Source: a virus
Length of the DNA stretch: 28,197 nt
Strand: one strand, 5' to 3'
Virus record (IMG/VR): IMGVR_UViG_3300030333_002654
Span: 1 to 28,197 of that record
The translations under genes were made by a program, and so were the position numbers. Numbering within the stretch: position 1 is the stretch's first letter; each line of letters begins with the position of its first letter. Below, piece by piece: positions 13,619 to 19,087 of the stretch. The notes beneath the pieces were generated by a model. The model did no database searches, was not told the DNA's origin, and saw nothing but the letters and a program-made list of their open reading frames with translations.

Positions 13619-13831
13619 TTATGGTGCTGGAGTAAGCATATGTTGTGCATGTTCTGAAGTACGTCCATCAGGCCATTTAATTGTGCAGTAATAGCCAGGA
13701 GTCCCTTTTTTATTGAATTTAACTTTTAGTGATACGACTTTTCCAACTGCAGGAGCTATTTCTGTATACATCCCTGAAGTTCTTTTCTTGTTTACAAAAT
13801 CACCTTCTTTGTACTTAGAAGTTGCAGGCAT
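13619..13831 (-). CDS. Small KOW/SH3-like beta protein
   Basis: A 70-residue, basic, beta-rich protein: KYKEGDFVNKKRTSGMYTEI, then VGKVVSLKVKFNKKGTPGYY and IKWPDGRTSEH. The pattern of a short strand, GDFV turn and GKVVSL strand resembles small SH3-like barrels (KOW type) that bind nucleic acid or protein surfaces. The resemblance is structural intuition, not a named family. It lies after the terminator of the upstream gene (13854-13880), so it has its own start signal or read-through. The region before the ATG is A-rich (TTTTATAAAAAAAACA) without a clear operator. Confidence 0.5.
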   Translation of the reverse strand: MPATSKYKEGDFVNKKRTSGMYTEIAPAVGKVVSLKVKFNKKGTPGYYCTIKWPDGRTSEHAQHMLTPAP

Positions 13832-13853
13832 TGTTTTTTTTATAAAATAAGGT

Positions 13854-13880
13854 AAAAAAAAAGGCTCCTTTTCAGGAGCC
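13854..13880 (-). terminator. Intrinsic terminator of gene 13888-14142
   Basis: Minus strand: GGCTCC-TGAAAA-GGAGCC stem-loop followed by nine T. It lies 7 bases after the stop of gene 13888-14142. Confidence 0.9.
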
Positions 13881-13887
13881 GTTTTGG

Positions 13888-14142
13888 TTAAGCAAAAGTT
13901 CTATCGAACATTTTGCGGGTCATCTGAGTTGCTTGACGAAGATCACGAACAGCTGAATTAAATTCTGTTGTGTGAATCTCCCATCTTTTAATCAGATTGG
14001 TTTTTTGAGCATTCCAAGTGATAATACCTGAATTGCTTTTTTTATTCTTAGCTTGTTCTGCTTGAAAAGCTTTGAATAAATCCTCACGGTTCCAAACTTT
14101 GTTAGTAGCTGGGTTTACGTGAGAGAATGGTTTTTTAGCCAT
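13888..14142 (-). CDS. Small basic protein (unknown), cassette gene
   Basis: An 84-residue basic protein: AKKPFSHVNPATNKVWNRED, LFKAFQAEQAKNKKSNSG, then LIKRWEIHTTEFNSAVRDLR and MTRKMFDRTFA. Helical, with a basic N-terminus; no known motif. Self-contained unit: promoter 14173-14201, leader AAAAACCACACAGG about 14 bases before the ATG, terminator 13854-13880. Function unknown. Confidence 0.62.
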   Translation of the reverse strand: MAKKPFSHVNPATNKVWNREDLFKAFQAEQAKNKKSNSGIITWNAQKTNLIKRWEIHTTEFNSAVRDLRQATQMTRKMFDRTFA

Positions 14143-14172
14143 TTAAAAGACCTGTGTGGTTTTTACTCTTTA

Positions 14173-14201
14173 ATATTATTGAGATTATTTGAAGTCGTAC
14201 A
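14173..14201 (-). promoter_or_regulatory. Operator-type promoter for 13888-14142
   Basis: Minus strand: -35 TGTACG (14196-14201), 17-base spacer, -10 TAATAT (14173-14178). The operator is a diverged palindrome, ATATTATTGAGAT (14173-14185). The same variant occurs inverted before the RHH gene. Confidence 0.7.
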
Positions 14202-14262
14202 CGTATTTTTTAAAATTGATGCGTTTTGATGCGGTTTCTTTGTATTTGTTTAGGGGTCTTAC

Positions 14263-14391
14263 ATGACAAAAAAAGAAAAACCACTAACTTTTTTTTTCGT
14301 GACGGATGACGAAATCACGGCCAATGCCCCAAAACTAAGTCCAGTCCTTCTCGTAAAGAAGTTTTCCTGCTTTTACAATTTCTTTTCCTAG
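14263..14391 (+). CDS. Candidate 42-residue plus-strand ORF
   Basis: A 42-codon frame beginning MTKKEKPLTFFFVTDDEITA, with an AGGGG Shine-Dalgarno sequence 6 bases before the ATG (14252-14256). The N-terminal half looks coding; the second half lies antisense to the gene at 14335-14514 and looks less so. A 14-base TTTTGATGCGGTTT motif upstream (14224-14237) also occurs before the ParB-like gene. It may be a genuine small gene or the remnant of a longer plus-strand gene. Low confidence. Confidence 0.3.
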   Translation: MTKKEKPLTFFFVTDDEITANAPKLSPVLLVKKFSCFYNFFS

Positions 14392-14514
14392 TCTTTCGTT
14401 AGACCATCCTCTTTGAAAAGCTAAACCTGACCAATCTTCTGCTGTTAATGCTTTAAGTATCTTTGGATTAAGAAACTCAAGAGGCATTGACTCAGGAATT
14501 TTTCTAATGTCCAT
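14335..14514 (-). CDS. Small helical protein (unknown)
   Basis: A 59-residue protein from the second of two adjacent ATGs (14514; the other at 14517). Sequence: DIRKIPESMPLEFLNPKILK, ALTAEDWSGLAFQRGWSNER and LGKEIVKAGKLLYEKDW. Helical with a Trp-containing middle; no recognised family. It overlaps the preceding minus-strand gene by 11-14 bases and is the last gene of the operon that starts at the DUF2958 gene. No clear terminator follows. Confidence 0.5.
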   Translation of the reverse strand: MDIRKIPESMPLEFLNPKILKALTAEDWSGLAFQRGWSNERLGKEIVKAGKLLYEKDWT

Positions 14515-14689
14515 CATTTATTCTGTCTAAAGTTAGTTTAATCTCTTTCTTTAGGTAAGGAATTTGTTCTTCCAGCTTCTCCGGTAAAAAAACACAAATC
14601 TTTCGATCTGCTTCTTGGCAAAGAAGGTCAAGAACATATTCCAATCGTTGGATTTTAATTCGAGTATCCATCTCTTTTTGAGTTGTCAT
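14504..14689 (-). CDS. Small helical protein (unknown)
   Basis: A 61-residue charged protein (KIQRLEYVLDLLCQEADRKI, then LPEKLEEQIPYLKKEIKLTL). Predicted helical, possibly coiled coil. It starts 2 bases after the stop of the ParB-fold gene, so it is expressed from the same message. No known function. Confidence 0.5.
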   Translation of the reverse strand: MTTQKEMDTRIKIQRLEYVLDLLCQEADRKICVFLPEKLEEQIPYLKKEIKLTLDRINDGH

Positions 14690-14691
14690 TT

Positions 14692-15651
14692 CTATTTCTC
14701 GTTAGTTAATGGAACGCCTCTAAAAACGCTAAAAGGATCTTTTGTCATATTGTCAACCCTTAAAGCAGGTGCCCTTCCTTGCATAAAGTAATAGGCAGCA
14801 GTGCAATAAAGTTTGAAAGCGTCTTGCCCATACATGGTTTTACCTAAACCTTTTCTAGCAATTAGCTTTTCTTTTAACTTAAATGGAATTTGATCTGTGT
14901 TGTAGTCAATCATGTGGTCTTTTGATTTACCATCAATACATAAATCCAACCAATAAGTGCTCCTTTCATAAGGTTCCATTCCATGAGGAAACTCGTTAAA
15001 GCGTGCTTTTCCTACTTTCATTTCTAAGAAAATTTTAAAAGCAGAAGCAACATAGTTCCCAATGTATTTAGCTCTTAAGTACCCGTCTGCTTCAAGTTGT
15101 TCAAAATATTCTGAATGTCTTTTGTAATAAGAGGCAATTAAATCATCATATTTTGAGTTAGCAAACTTGGCTGATCCTGTAAAATTTGCATCCCAATCGC
15201 CAAATGAAGCTTTAATAACTGCACAAGCTTTAGGGTGCATAGGTGTTCCATGAACAGCAATACGATCAGCTTGACTTCGCTTATTACCAATATCAAAATG
15301 CTTAACTGTTGTGTGATCAATGTTTCTTAAAACATTAAAATGACAAGGAATATCTGCTACAACAACAGCCGACAATCGGTGTTGACCATTAACTAATTGG
15401 CCTAGTTCATTAAAAGCAAGACAGTCCCAACTTAAGTGAAAATTGCCGTCTTTTATGTCACTAACTATTTGAGCAACACTAGAAGATCTAATCTTTCTGT
15501 TGTTTTCAAAATTAGTTTCTAAATACTCTAAAGCTTTTTCTTTATCGATTAATTCAACATCAAAAGTTACTTTTGAATAGTCAAGGTCAGGTTTTCTAAG
15601 CTTTTTAATCTCAGTAATGTTTGATGACCTTCTTGTTCTTCTTGTTCTCAT
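14692..15651 (-). CDS. ParB/sulfiredoxin-fold phage protein
   Basis: A 319-residue protein starting at the ATG at 15651, which overlaps the TGA of the small upstream gene (ATGA). An in-frame ATG at 15669 lies inside that gene and is less likely. After a basic lead (RTRRTRRSSN) the ParB/Srx-type core is seen at residues 40-110: IVSDIKDGNFHLSW, LAFNELGQLVNGQHRLSAVV and HFDIGNKRSQADRIA. The NGQHRL motif is the box typical of this superfamily, whose members bind or cleave DNA or bind nucleotides. The C-terminal two thirds are helical and I do not recognise them. Close relatives in phages are unannotated as a rule; the role could be DNA binding or an early host function. Confidence 0.68.
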   Translation of the reverse strand: MRTRRTRRSSNITEIKKLRKPDLDYSKVTFDVELIDKEKALEYLETNFENNRKIRSSSVAQIVSDIKDGNFHLSWDCLAFNELGQLVNGQHRLSAVVVADIPCHFNVLRNIDHTTVKHFDIGNKRSQADRIAVHGTPMHPKACAVIKASFGDWDANFTGSAKFANSKYDDLIASYYKRHSEYFEQLEADGYLRAKYIGNYVASAFKIFLEMKVGKARFNEFPHGMEPYERSTYWLDLCIDGKSKDHMIDYNTDQIPFKLKEKLIARKGLGKTMYGQDAFKLYCTAAYYFMQGRAPALRVDNMTKDPFSVFRGVPLTNEK

Positions 15652-15779
15652 TTTTTTAAAGACTCGCAAGCTAATTGGATTTTGTTGACCTCACAATCGT
15701 GTTTAGTCATATCGGAAAGAGATGAATTAACACCCCAAAAAAGAACCGCCATAAAGGCGGTAAAAAAGAGGAATCTCAT
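15648..15779 (-). CDS. 43-residue membrane/secreted peptide gene
   Basis: A 43-residue product: hydrophobic N-terminus FLFFTAFMAVLFWGV, then NSSLSDMTKHDCEVNKIQLA and CESLKK. The first 16 residues form a signal peptide or single membrane helix, and two cysteines lie in the short outer part. It is linked on both sides: its ATG overlaps the TGA of the DUF2958 gene, and its TGA overlaps the ATG of the ParB-fold gene (ATGA twice), which strongly supports it as real. A perfect inverted repeat, ACCGCC-N5-GGCGGT (15745-15761), lies within its coding sequence and could attenuate transcription. Confidence 0.62.
   Translation of the reverse strand: MRFLFFTAFMAVLFWGVNSSLSDMTKHDCEVNKIQLACESLKK
15740..15761 (-). 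terminator. Hairpin within small gene (possible attenuator)
   Basis: Minus strand: ACCGCC-TTTAT-GGCGGT stem-loop followed by TTCTTTTTTG. It has the shape of an intrinsic terminator, placed 15 bases after the stop of the DUF2958 gene. It is inside the 43-residue gene, so it would cut off the distal operon unless read through or translated. Interpreted as a partial terminator or attenuator. Confidence 0.55.
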
Positions 15780-16057
15780 TTTGTTAATTCCTCAAAACTT
15801 GTTGTTTCGAAAGAAAGATCTCTTTCAACTTTTAATCCGAATGGACCTTGAATAGCTTCAATCTCTTTCTTGTTGAAATAGCCCATCTCTTTTTCATGGC
15901 CTTCAACATATCCAAAACAGTCACCTGTTTTTGGGTCGTATTCCATGACGTACCAAGTCCAGTAAGTCCAGGGTGTAAACCATTTCACATAAGCCTTATT
16001 TGTAGCTGAATGAATGGCGGGAAGCTTTTTCTCAAGAGCTTTTGTTAATAGCTTCAT
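15776..16057 (-). CDS. DUF2958 family protein
   Basis: A 93-residue protein of the DUF2958 family. Recognised by the sequence and its order: LLTKALEKKLPAIHSA, KWFTPWTYWTWYVMEYD (Trp-rich strand), FGYVEGHEKEMGYFNKKEIE, and GPFGLKVERDLSFETTSFEE. Length fits the family (about 90-110 residues), whose biochemical role is unknown and which is frequent on plasmids and phages. It opens an operon with the 43-residue gene, the ParB-fold gene and two small genes. Its promoter is 16081-16109, and the AAAAACCACA leader touches the ATG. Confidence 0.8.
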   Translation of the reverse strand: MKLLTKALEKKLPAIHSATNKAYVKWFTPWTYWTWYVMEYDPKTGDCFGYVEGHEKEMGYFNKKEIEAIQGPFGLKVERDLSFETTSFEELTK

Positions 16058-16080
16058 TGTGGTTTTTATTGAACAATTTA

Positions 16081-16109
16081 ATCTTAATAAGATTAGAAGC
16101 CTTTGTACA
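16081..16109 (-). promoter_or_regulatory. Operator-type promoter for the DUF2958 operon
   Basis: Minus strand: -35 TGTACA (16104-16109), 17-base spacer, -10 TAAGAT (16081-16086). Perfect 13-bp palindrome ATCTTA-A-TAAGAT at 16081-16093. It drives five genes (16057 down to 14335). The -35 lies directly after the stop of the upstream gene. Confidence 0.87.
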
Positions 16110-16110
16110 C

Positions 16111-16443
16111 TTAGTTTGCAATTTCGTTGTATTCATTAAATAAATACCCATCAGCATTTGCTGCTTCAGTCCATGAATTAGGCTTAAGCTCATCTTCTAA
16201 AGACTTGTCTTTAAGATTCTTTATGGCTTGGAGAGTATCAAGAGCTTCGACTAAAGGGTTTAATTCCGGTCTAGTTAATCCAGCTTTTTTTACTTGAATA
16301 TCATTGATTGATAAAAGCAATCTTTGGATTGCTCTATAAGCAACACCAGCATCATTTATAGGATCTGTTTCAAGTGGTTCCCAATTTCCAGCAGATTCTT
16401 CTTTATACAATTTGCCTTTAATCATTCTGATTTCTTTTGGCAT
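16111..16443 (-). CDS. Small protein (unknown), cassette gene
   Basis: A 110-residue protein from the ATG at 16443. An in-frame ATG at 16536 would cross the terminator and the preceding gene and is rejected. Sequence: IRMIKGKLYKEESAGNWEPL, ETDPINDAGVAYRAIQRLLL, INDIQVKKAGLTRPELNPLV, then LDTLQAIKNLKDKSLEDELK. Alpha/beta with a helical C-terminus. The leader ends ACAAAAACC directly before the ATG, a truncated form of the shared leader. No operator is seen upstream, so it may depend on read-through from the 16508-16744 gene. Function unknown. Confidence 0.57.
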   Translation of the reverse strand: MPKEIRMIKGKLYKEESAGNWEPLETDPINDAGVAYRAIQRLLLSINDIQVKKAGLTRPELNPLVEALDTLQAIKNLKDKSLEDELKPNSWTEAANADGYLFNEYNEIAN

Positions 16444-16470
16444 GGTTTTTGTAGGGGGTAAATGTAGGAA

Positions 16471-16494
16471 AAATAAAAAGCCCCCGAAGGGGCT
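16471..16494 (-). terminator. Intrinsic terminator with UUCG loop, gene 16508-16744
   Basis: Minus strand: AGCCCC-TTCG-GGGGCT followed by TTTTTATTTTT. A stable tetraloop stem of six pairs placed 14 bases after the stop of the upstream gene. Confidence 0.88.
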
Positions 16495-16507
16495 AGTAAA
16501 ATTTAAT

Positions 16508-16744
16508 TTAAAGAGCGTCGTGCCATTTTGTACCAAAGGCAGACATCATTTCATAGTCAGAAGGCTCGTCATTTTCTTCTTCTAAATCGTCAATCAATTC
16601 AGTAGAAGCTTTTGTTAATCCTTCTGCAGCTTCTCCTAAGTTCTTAGCAGCTTTTTCAATCTCTTTAATGTTCTGTCTAAAAACCTCGTCGCCATCTTTC
16701 ATTGTTTGAACGATTTCTCTGAGGCTGTCAGCAAGTTGACCCAT
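16508..16744 (-). CDS. Small acidic helical protein (unknown), cassette gene
   Basis: A 78-residue helical acidic protein: GQLADSLREIVQTMKDGDEV, KEIEKAAKNLGEAAEGLTKA, then LIDDLEEENDEPSDYEMM. The first 52 residues have heptad character; the tail is acidic like DNA mimics or protein inhibitors, although at this length that is only suggestive. Self-contained unit: promoter 16795-16823, leader AAAAACCACACGGAG before the ATG, terminator 16471-16494. Function unknown. Confidence 0.62.
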   Translation of the reverse strand: MGQLADSLREIVQTMKDGDEVFRQNIKEIEKAAKNLGEAAEGLTKASTELIDDLEEENDEPSDYEMMSAFGTKWHDAL

Positions 16745-16794
16745 TTGAAACTCCGTGTGGTTTTTGGAAATGAGAAATAAATTCTCATACGGTT

Positions 16795-16823
16795 ATCTTA
16801 ATAAGATTATTTGATTTTGTACA
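16795..16823 (-). promoter_or_regulatory. Operator-type promoter for 16508-16744
   Basis: Minus strand: -35 TGTACA (16818-16823), 17-base spacer, -10 TAAGAT (16795-16800). Perfect 13-bp palindrome at 16795-16807. Confidence 0.87.
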
Positions 16824-16828
16824 TGCCC

Positions 16829-16851
16829 AAAAAAAAAGAGCCTTGCGGCTC
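16829..16851 (-). terminator. Intrinsic terminator with GCAA loop, gene 16855-17130
   Basis: Minus strand: GAGCC-GCAA-GGCTC followed by nine T (16829-16837). It lies 3 bases after the stop of the upstream gene and immediately before the next promoter. Confidence 0.88.
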
Positions 16852-16854
16852 CTT

Positions 16855-17130
16855 TTACATTCCAACTGATTGCCAATAGCCTTCAGCATAAACTCGCCAA
16901 CGTCCATTCCTTTTGTAGAACTCTGCATGTGATCCACAGATGTATCGAATAGCTTCGCTTACAACGTCATGCATTTTTGCTGGACAAGAATGTTCAATTT
17001 CATCTTTCCAGTGTTGACCTTTATGTAAAACAGAATTTAAAGCGTTTGAAAGATCTTTATGGGTGTAAGGAGTTCCTTCCACTTTCATATTGTCCCATTC
17101 GACTTTTAACTGTTCTTGTGTTTTTGTCAT
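16855..17130 (-). CDS. Small protein (unknown), first cassette gene
   Basis: A 91-residue protein: TKTQEQLKVEWDNMKVEGTP, YTHKDLSNALNSVLHKGQHW, then SCPAKMHDVVSEAIRYICGS and HAEFYKRNGRWRVYAEGYW. Alpha-helical N-terminus and an aromatic, basic C-terminus with three cysteines; no known family. It is the first minus-strand gene after the divergent control region, with operator 17154-17166, leader AAAAAACCAC directly before the ATG, and terminator 16829-16851. Confidence 0.6.
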   Translation of the reverse strand: MTKTQEQLKVEWDNMKVEGTPYTHKDLSNALNSVLHKGQHWKDEIEHSCPAKMHDVVSEAIRYICGSHAEFYKRNGRWRVYAEGYWQSVGM

Positions 17131-17243
17131 GTGGTTTTTTAATTGACTTTTTAATCTTATTGAGATAATGCCCTTCTTTTTATTTTTGATGCGGTTTGTT
17201 GCAATCTTAGTAAGATAAAATTATTAAAAGCTTCATATGCTGA
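17131..17243. promoter_or_regulatory. Divergent control region between early cassettes and packaging genes
   Basis: Holds the minus-strand unit start (operator ATCTTA-T-TGAGAT, 17154-17166; -10 TAAGAT at 17154-17159 but no good -35, TAAAAA at 17177-17182) and the plus-strand promoter for the ParB-like gene (17186-17216). The motif TTTTGATGCGGTTT (17184-17197) lies between and is duplicated at 14224-14237. A protein binding both palindromes could switch both directions. Confidence 0.6.
17186..17216 (+). promoter_or_regulatory. Operator-type promoter for packaging operon
   Basis: Plus strand: -10 TAAGAT (17211-17216) inside a perfect palindrome ATCTTA-G-TAAGAT (17204-17216). The best -35 is TTGATG (17186-17191) with a 19-base spacer, weaker than the minus-strand members. 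It precedes the ParB-like gene by 27 bases. Confidence 0.6.
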
Positions 17244-17747
17244 ATGACTTCAATACAAGACCTTAAGCCTGATCCTCAAAATGCTCGAAAAAGAACTGAC
17301 CGATCTGCTTCTCTTATAAAAGAATCTATTCAACGTTATGGAACAGGTCGCTCAATAGTTATTGATGAAGATAATCGTATTCTTGCCGGTAATGGAACTG
17401 TTGAAGGAGCAAAAGCAAATGGCGTTAAAAACGTCCGTGTGATTGAAGCAGATGGAACAGAGGTGATTGCAATAAAAAGAACAGGATTAACAGAAGAGCA
17501 AAAAATTGGTTTAGCTCTAGCCGATAACAGAACAAGTGATTTATCCGATTGGGATCGGGAGATGCTGCACAATCTTTCTCAAACCCATGACGTCAGCCCT
17601 TGGTTTGATGAAGAAGACTTAGAAAACTTGCTGGGTCAAGCTGATATCAAGGAATACGAAGGAGCAACAGAACACTCAGAAGAAGATTTTGACAACTTCC
17701 AGCACACTTGCCCTAGATGTGGATTTGAGTTTGATGGAAAAAACTAA
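17244..17747 (+). CDS. ParB-like nuclease-domain protein with C-terminal CxxC
   Basis: A 167-residue protein. The ParB N-terminal domain fills residues 1-85: LKPDPQNARKRTDRS, IKESIQRYGTGRSIVID, RILAGNGTVEGAKANG (the GNGT box), then helix TEEQKIGLALADNRTSDLS. An acidic linker follows. The last residues, HTCPRCGFEFDGKN, form a single CPRC knuckle, half of a zinc ribbon. This domain order before methyltransferase and terminase genes is common in siphoviruses, where the protein is thought to act in DNA modification or packaging. It overlaps the methyltransferase gene by 14 bases. Confidence 0.8.
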   Translation: MTSIQDLKPDPQNARKRTDRSASLIKESIQRYGTGRSIVIDEDNRILAGNGTVEGAKANGVKNVRVIEADGTEVIAIKRTGLTEEQKIGLALADNRTSDLSDWDREMLHNLSQTHDVSPWFDEEDLENLLGQADIKEYEGATEHSEEDFDNFQHTCPRCGFEFDGKN

Positions 17748-18774
17748 AGGGTCATGGAACCTGACCGATCTTGCTGGAATAAAAAAGAACGGTTTTAAAG
17801 TTTTTAGTTGCTTCCATTGTGGTGGTGGTTCTTCAATGGGATATAAACTTGCAGGTTTTCATGTCTTAGGTGGTGTTGAAATAGATCCAGAAATGATGGC
17901 GTTATATCGTGCAAACCATAATCCAAAACATAGTTTTCTTATGGGTGTTCAAGAGTTTAATAAAATTCCTTTAGAAGAAATTCCTGATGAATTAAAAAAT
18001 TTAGATATTCTTGATGGATCTCCACCTTGTTCAGTTTTTAGCATGGCTGGCAAGCGTGAAAAAAAATGGGGTAAAGAAAATTATTTTAGAGAAGGTCAAA
18101 AAAAGCAAAAGCTAGATGATCTTTTTGGTCATTTTATTGAAGTAGGAAAAAGGCTTCAGCCCAAAATAATTGTGGCTGAAAATGTTAAAGGCTTAATTGC
18201 TGGGAATGCCAAAGGATATGTAAAAGAAATTTTTACGGCCTTTCGTGAAGCTGGATATAGTGCACAGCTTTTTCTTTTTAACTCAGTAAAAATGGGAGTC
18301 CCTCAAACAAGAGCAAGAACTTTTTTTCTTGCTCGACGGAATAATTTAAACCTAGCAAAAATTCACTTAAGCTTTGATGAGCAGATTGTAACGATTAAGC
18401 AAGCCTTACAGGGTACAAGTCCTAAAGGAGCGAAGCCACTAACTGGCAAGGCAGCAAGGTTATGGAAAGGGACTGTTCCAGGCAATAATTTTTCAAAAGC
18501 TGCAGGCGGTTCTTGGTTTACCTGGAATCGACTTTCTTGGAGAAGACCTTCTCCAACAGTTGTAAGCGGGTCGCCTCCGAGTCATCCTGATGAACAGCGT
18601 TTTCTTAGCCCTAGTGAGATTATTCGCATTCAAAGCTTCCCTGATGACTACAATTTCCTTAAATCTGATCCCTGTTATGTTATAGGGATGAGTGTCCCAC
18701 CTTTTATGACTCAGCGAGTGGCTTTAGAAATTGCTGAGAAATGGCTTATTCCAGAGGCTTCAAATGGCGGCTAA
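17734..18774 (+). CDS. dcm: DNA (cytosine-5-)-methyltransferase
   Basis: A 346-residue C5 methyltransferase starting at the ATG at 17734; a longer in-frame start at 17689 lies within the ParB-like gene. Motifs in order: AdoMet-binding motif I variant FSCFHCGGGSSMG (22-36); motif IV SPPCSVFS with the nucleophile Cys99; motif VI AENVKG (148-153); motif VIII QTRARTFF (191-198); motif X near the C-terminus, IGMSVPPFMTQRVALEIA. The target-recognition region (about 225-290) is short. Such phage enzymes mark their own DNA against restriction. No cognate restriction nuclease lies nearby. Overlaps both neighbours (14 and 11 bases), so it is in the packaging operon. Confidence 0.9.
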   Translation: MEKTKGSWNLTDLAGIKKNGFKVFSCFHCGGGSSMGYKLAGFHVLGGVEIDPEMMALYRANHNPKHSFLMGVQEFNKIPLEEIPDELKNLDILDGSPPCSVFSMAGKREKKWGKENYFREGQKKQKLDDLFGHFIEVGKRLQPKIIVAENVKGLIAGNAKGYVKEIFTAFREAGYSAQLFLFNSVKMGVPQTRARTFFLARRNNLNLAKIHLSFDEQIVTIKQALQGTSPKGAKPLTGKAARLWKGTVPGNNFSKAAGGSWFTWNRLSWRRPSPTVVSGSPPSHPDEQRFLSPSEIIRIQSFPDDYNFLKSDPCYVIGMSVPPFMTQRVALEIAEKWLIPEASNGG

Positions 18775-19087
18775 AGGATCTAGTAAAGCTGAAACTTTAA
18801 TCCGTGTTCAAAGGTTTTCACGGATTATTGCTAATGGTGGAAGAAGATCGGATTGTGTTCGGTATGCTTCAGAAAACTGGGGGGTGTCAGAAAGAACTGC
18901 AGACAACTATTTAGAGCAAGCTAGAGAAGCCCTCAAGGCTGACTGGGATATAGAGCGACCCCAAATGATTGCGGATCTTTTGAGCCAATGCAGCACCTTA
19001 CAGATGGAAGCTAGAAGGGCTGGCCAATACCACATTGCGCTCGGTGCCATTAATACAGCAGCTAAATTAGCTTCTCTTTGCTCTTGA
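18764..19087 (+). CDS. terS: Terminase small subunit
   Basis: A 107-residue protein from the ATG at 18764, preceded by AGAGG 6 bases upstream. Residues 15-60 hold a helix-turn-helix: VQRFSRIIANGGRRSDCVRY, then WGVSERTADNYLEQAREAL (recognition helix). The rest is helical (MIADLLSQCSTLQMEARRAG), as in oligomerising domains of small terminases. It overlaps the methyltransferase stop and the large terminase start, the classical position. It recognises the packaging site and feeds DNA to the large subunit. Confidence 0.8.
   Translation: MAAKGSSKAETLIRVQRFSRIIANGGRRSDCVRYASENWGVSERTADNYLEQAREALKADWDIERPQMIADLLSQCSTLQMEARRAGQYHIALGAINTAAKLASLCS

Noticed and set aside
14290-14325. CGTGA/TCACG stem considered as a terminator for the minus-strand operon ending at 14335
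   Set aside because: On the minus strand it is followed by an A tract, not T; on the plus strand the T tract precedes it. The stem is only 5 bp.
16444-16536. Upstream extension of gene 16111-16443 to an ATG at 16536
   Set aside because: It would read through the UUCG terminator of the preceding gene and overlap that gene; the translated part is Phe/Leu/Pro-rich and looks artificial.
17237-17266. Short frame starting at ATG 17237 before the ParB-like gene
   Set aside because: Only nine codons, out of frame, without a ribosome binding site.
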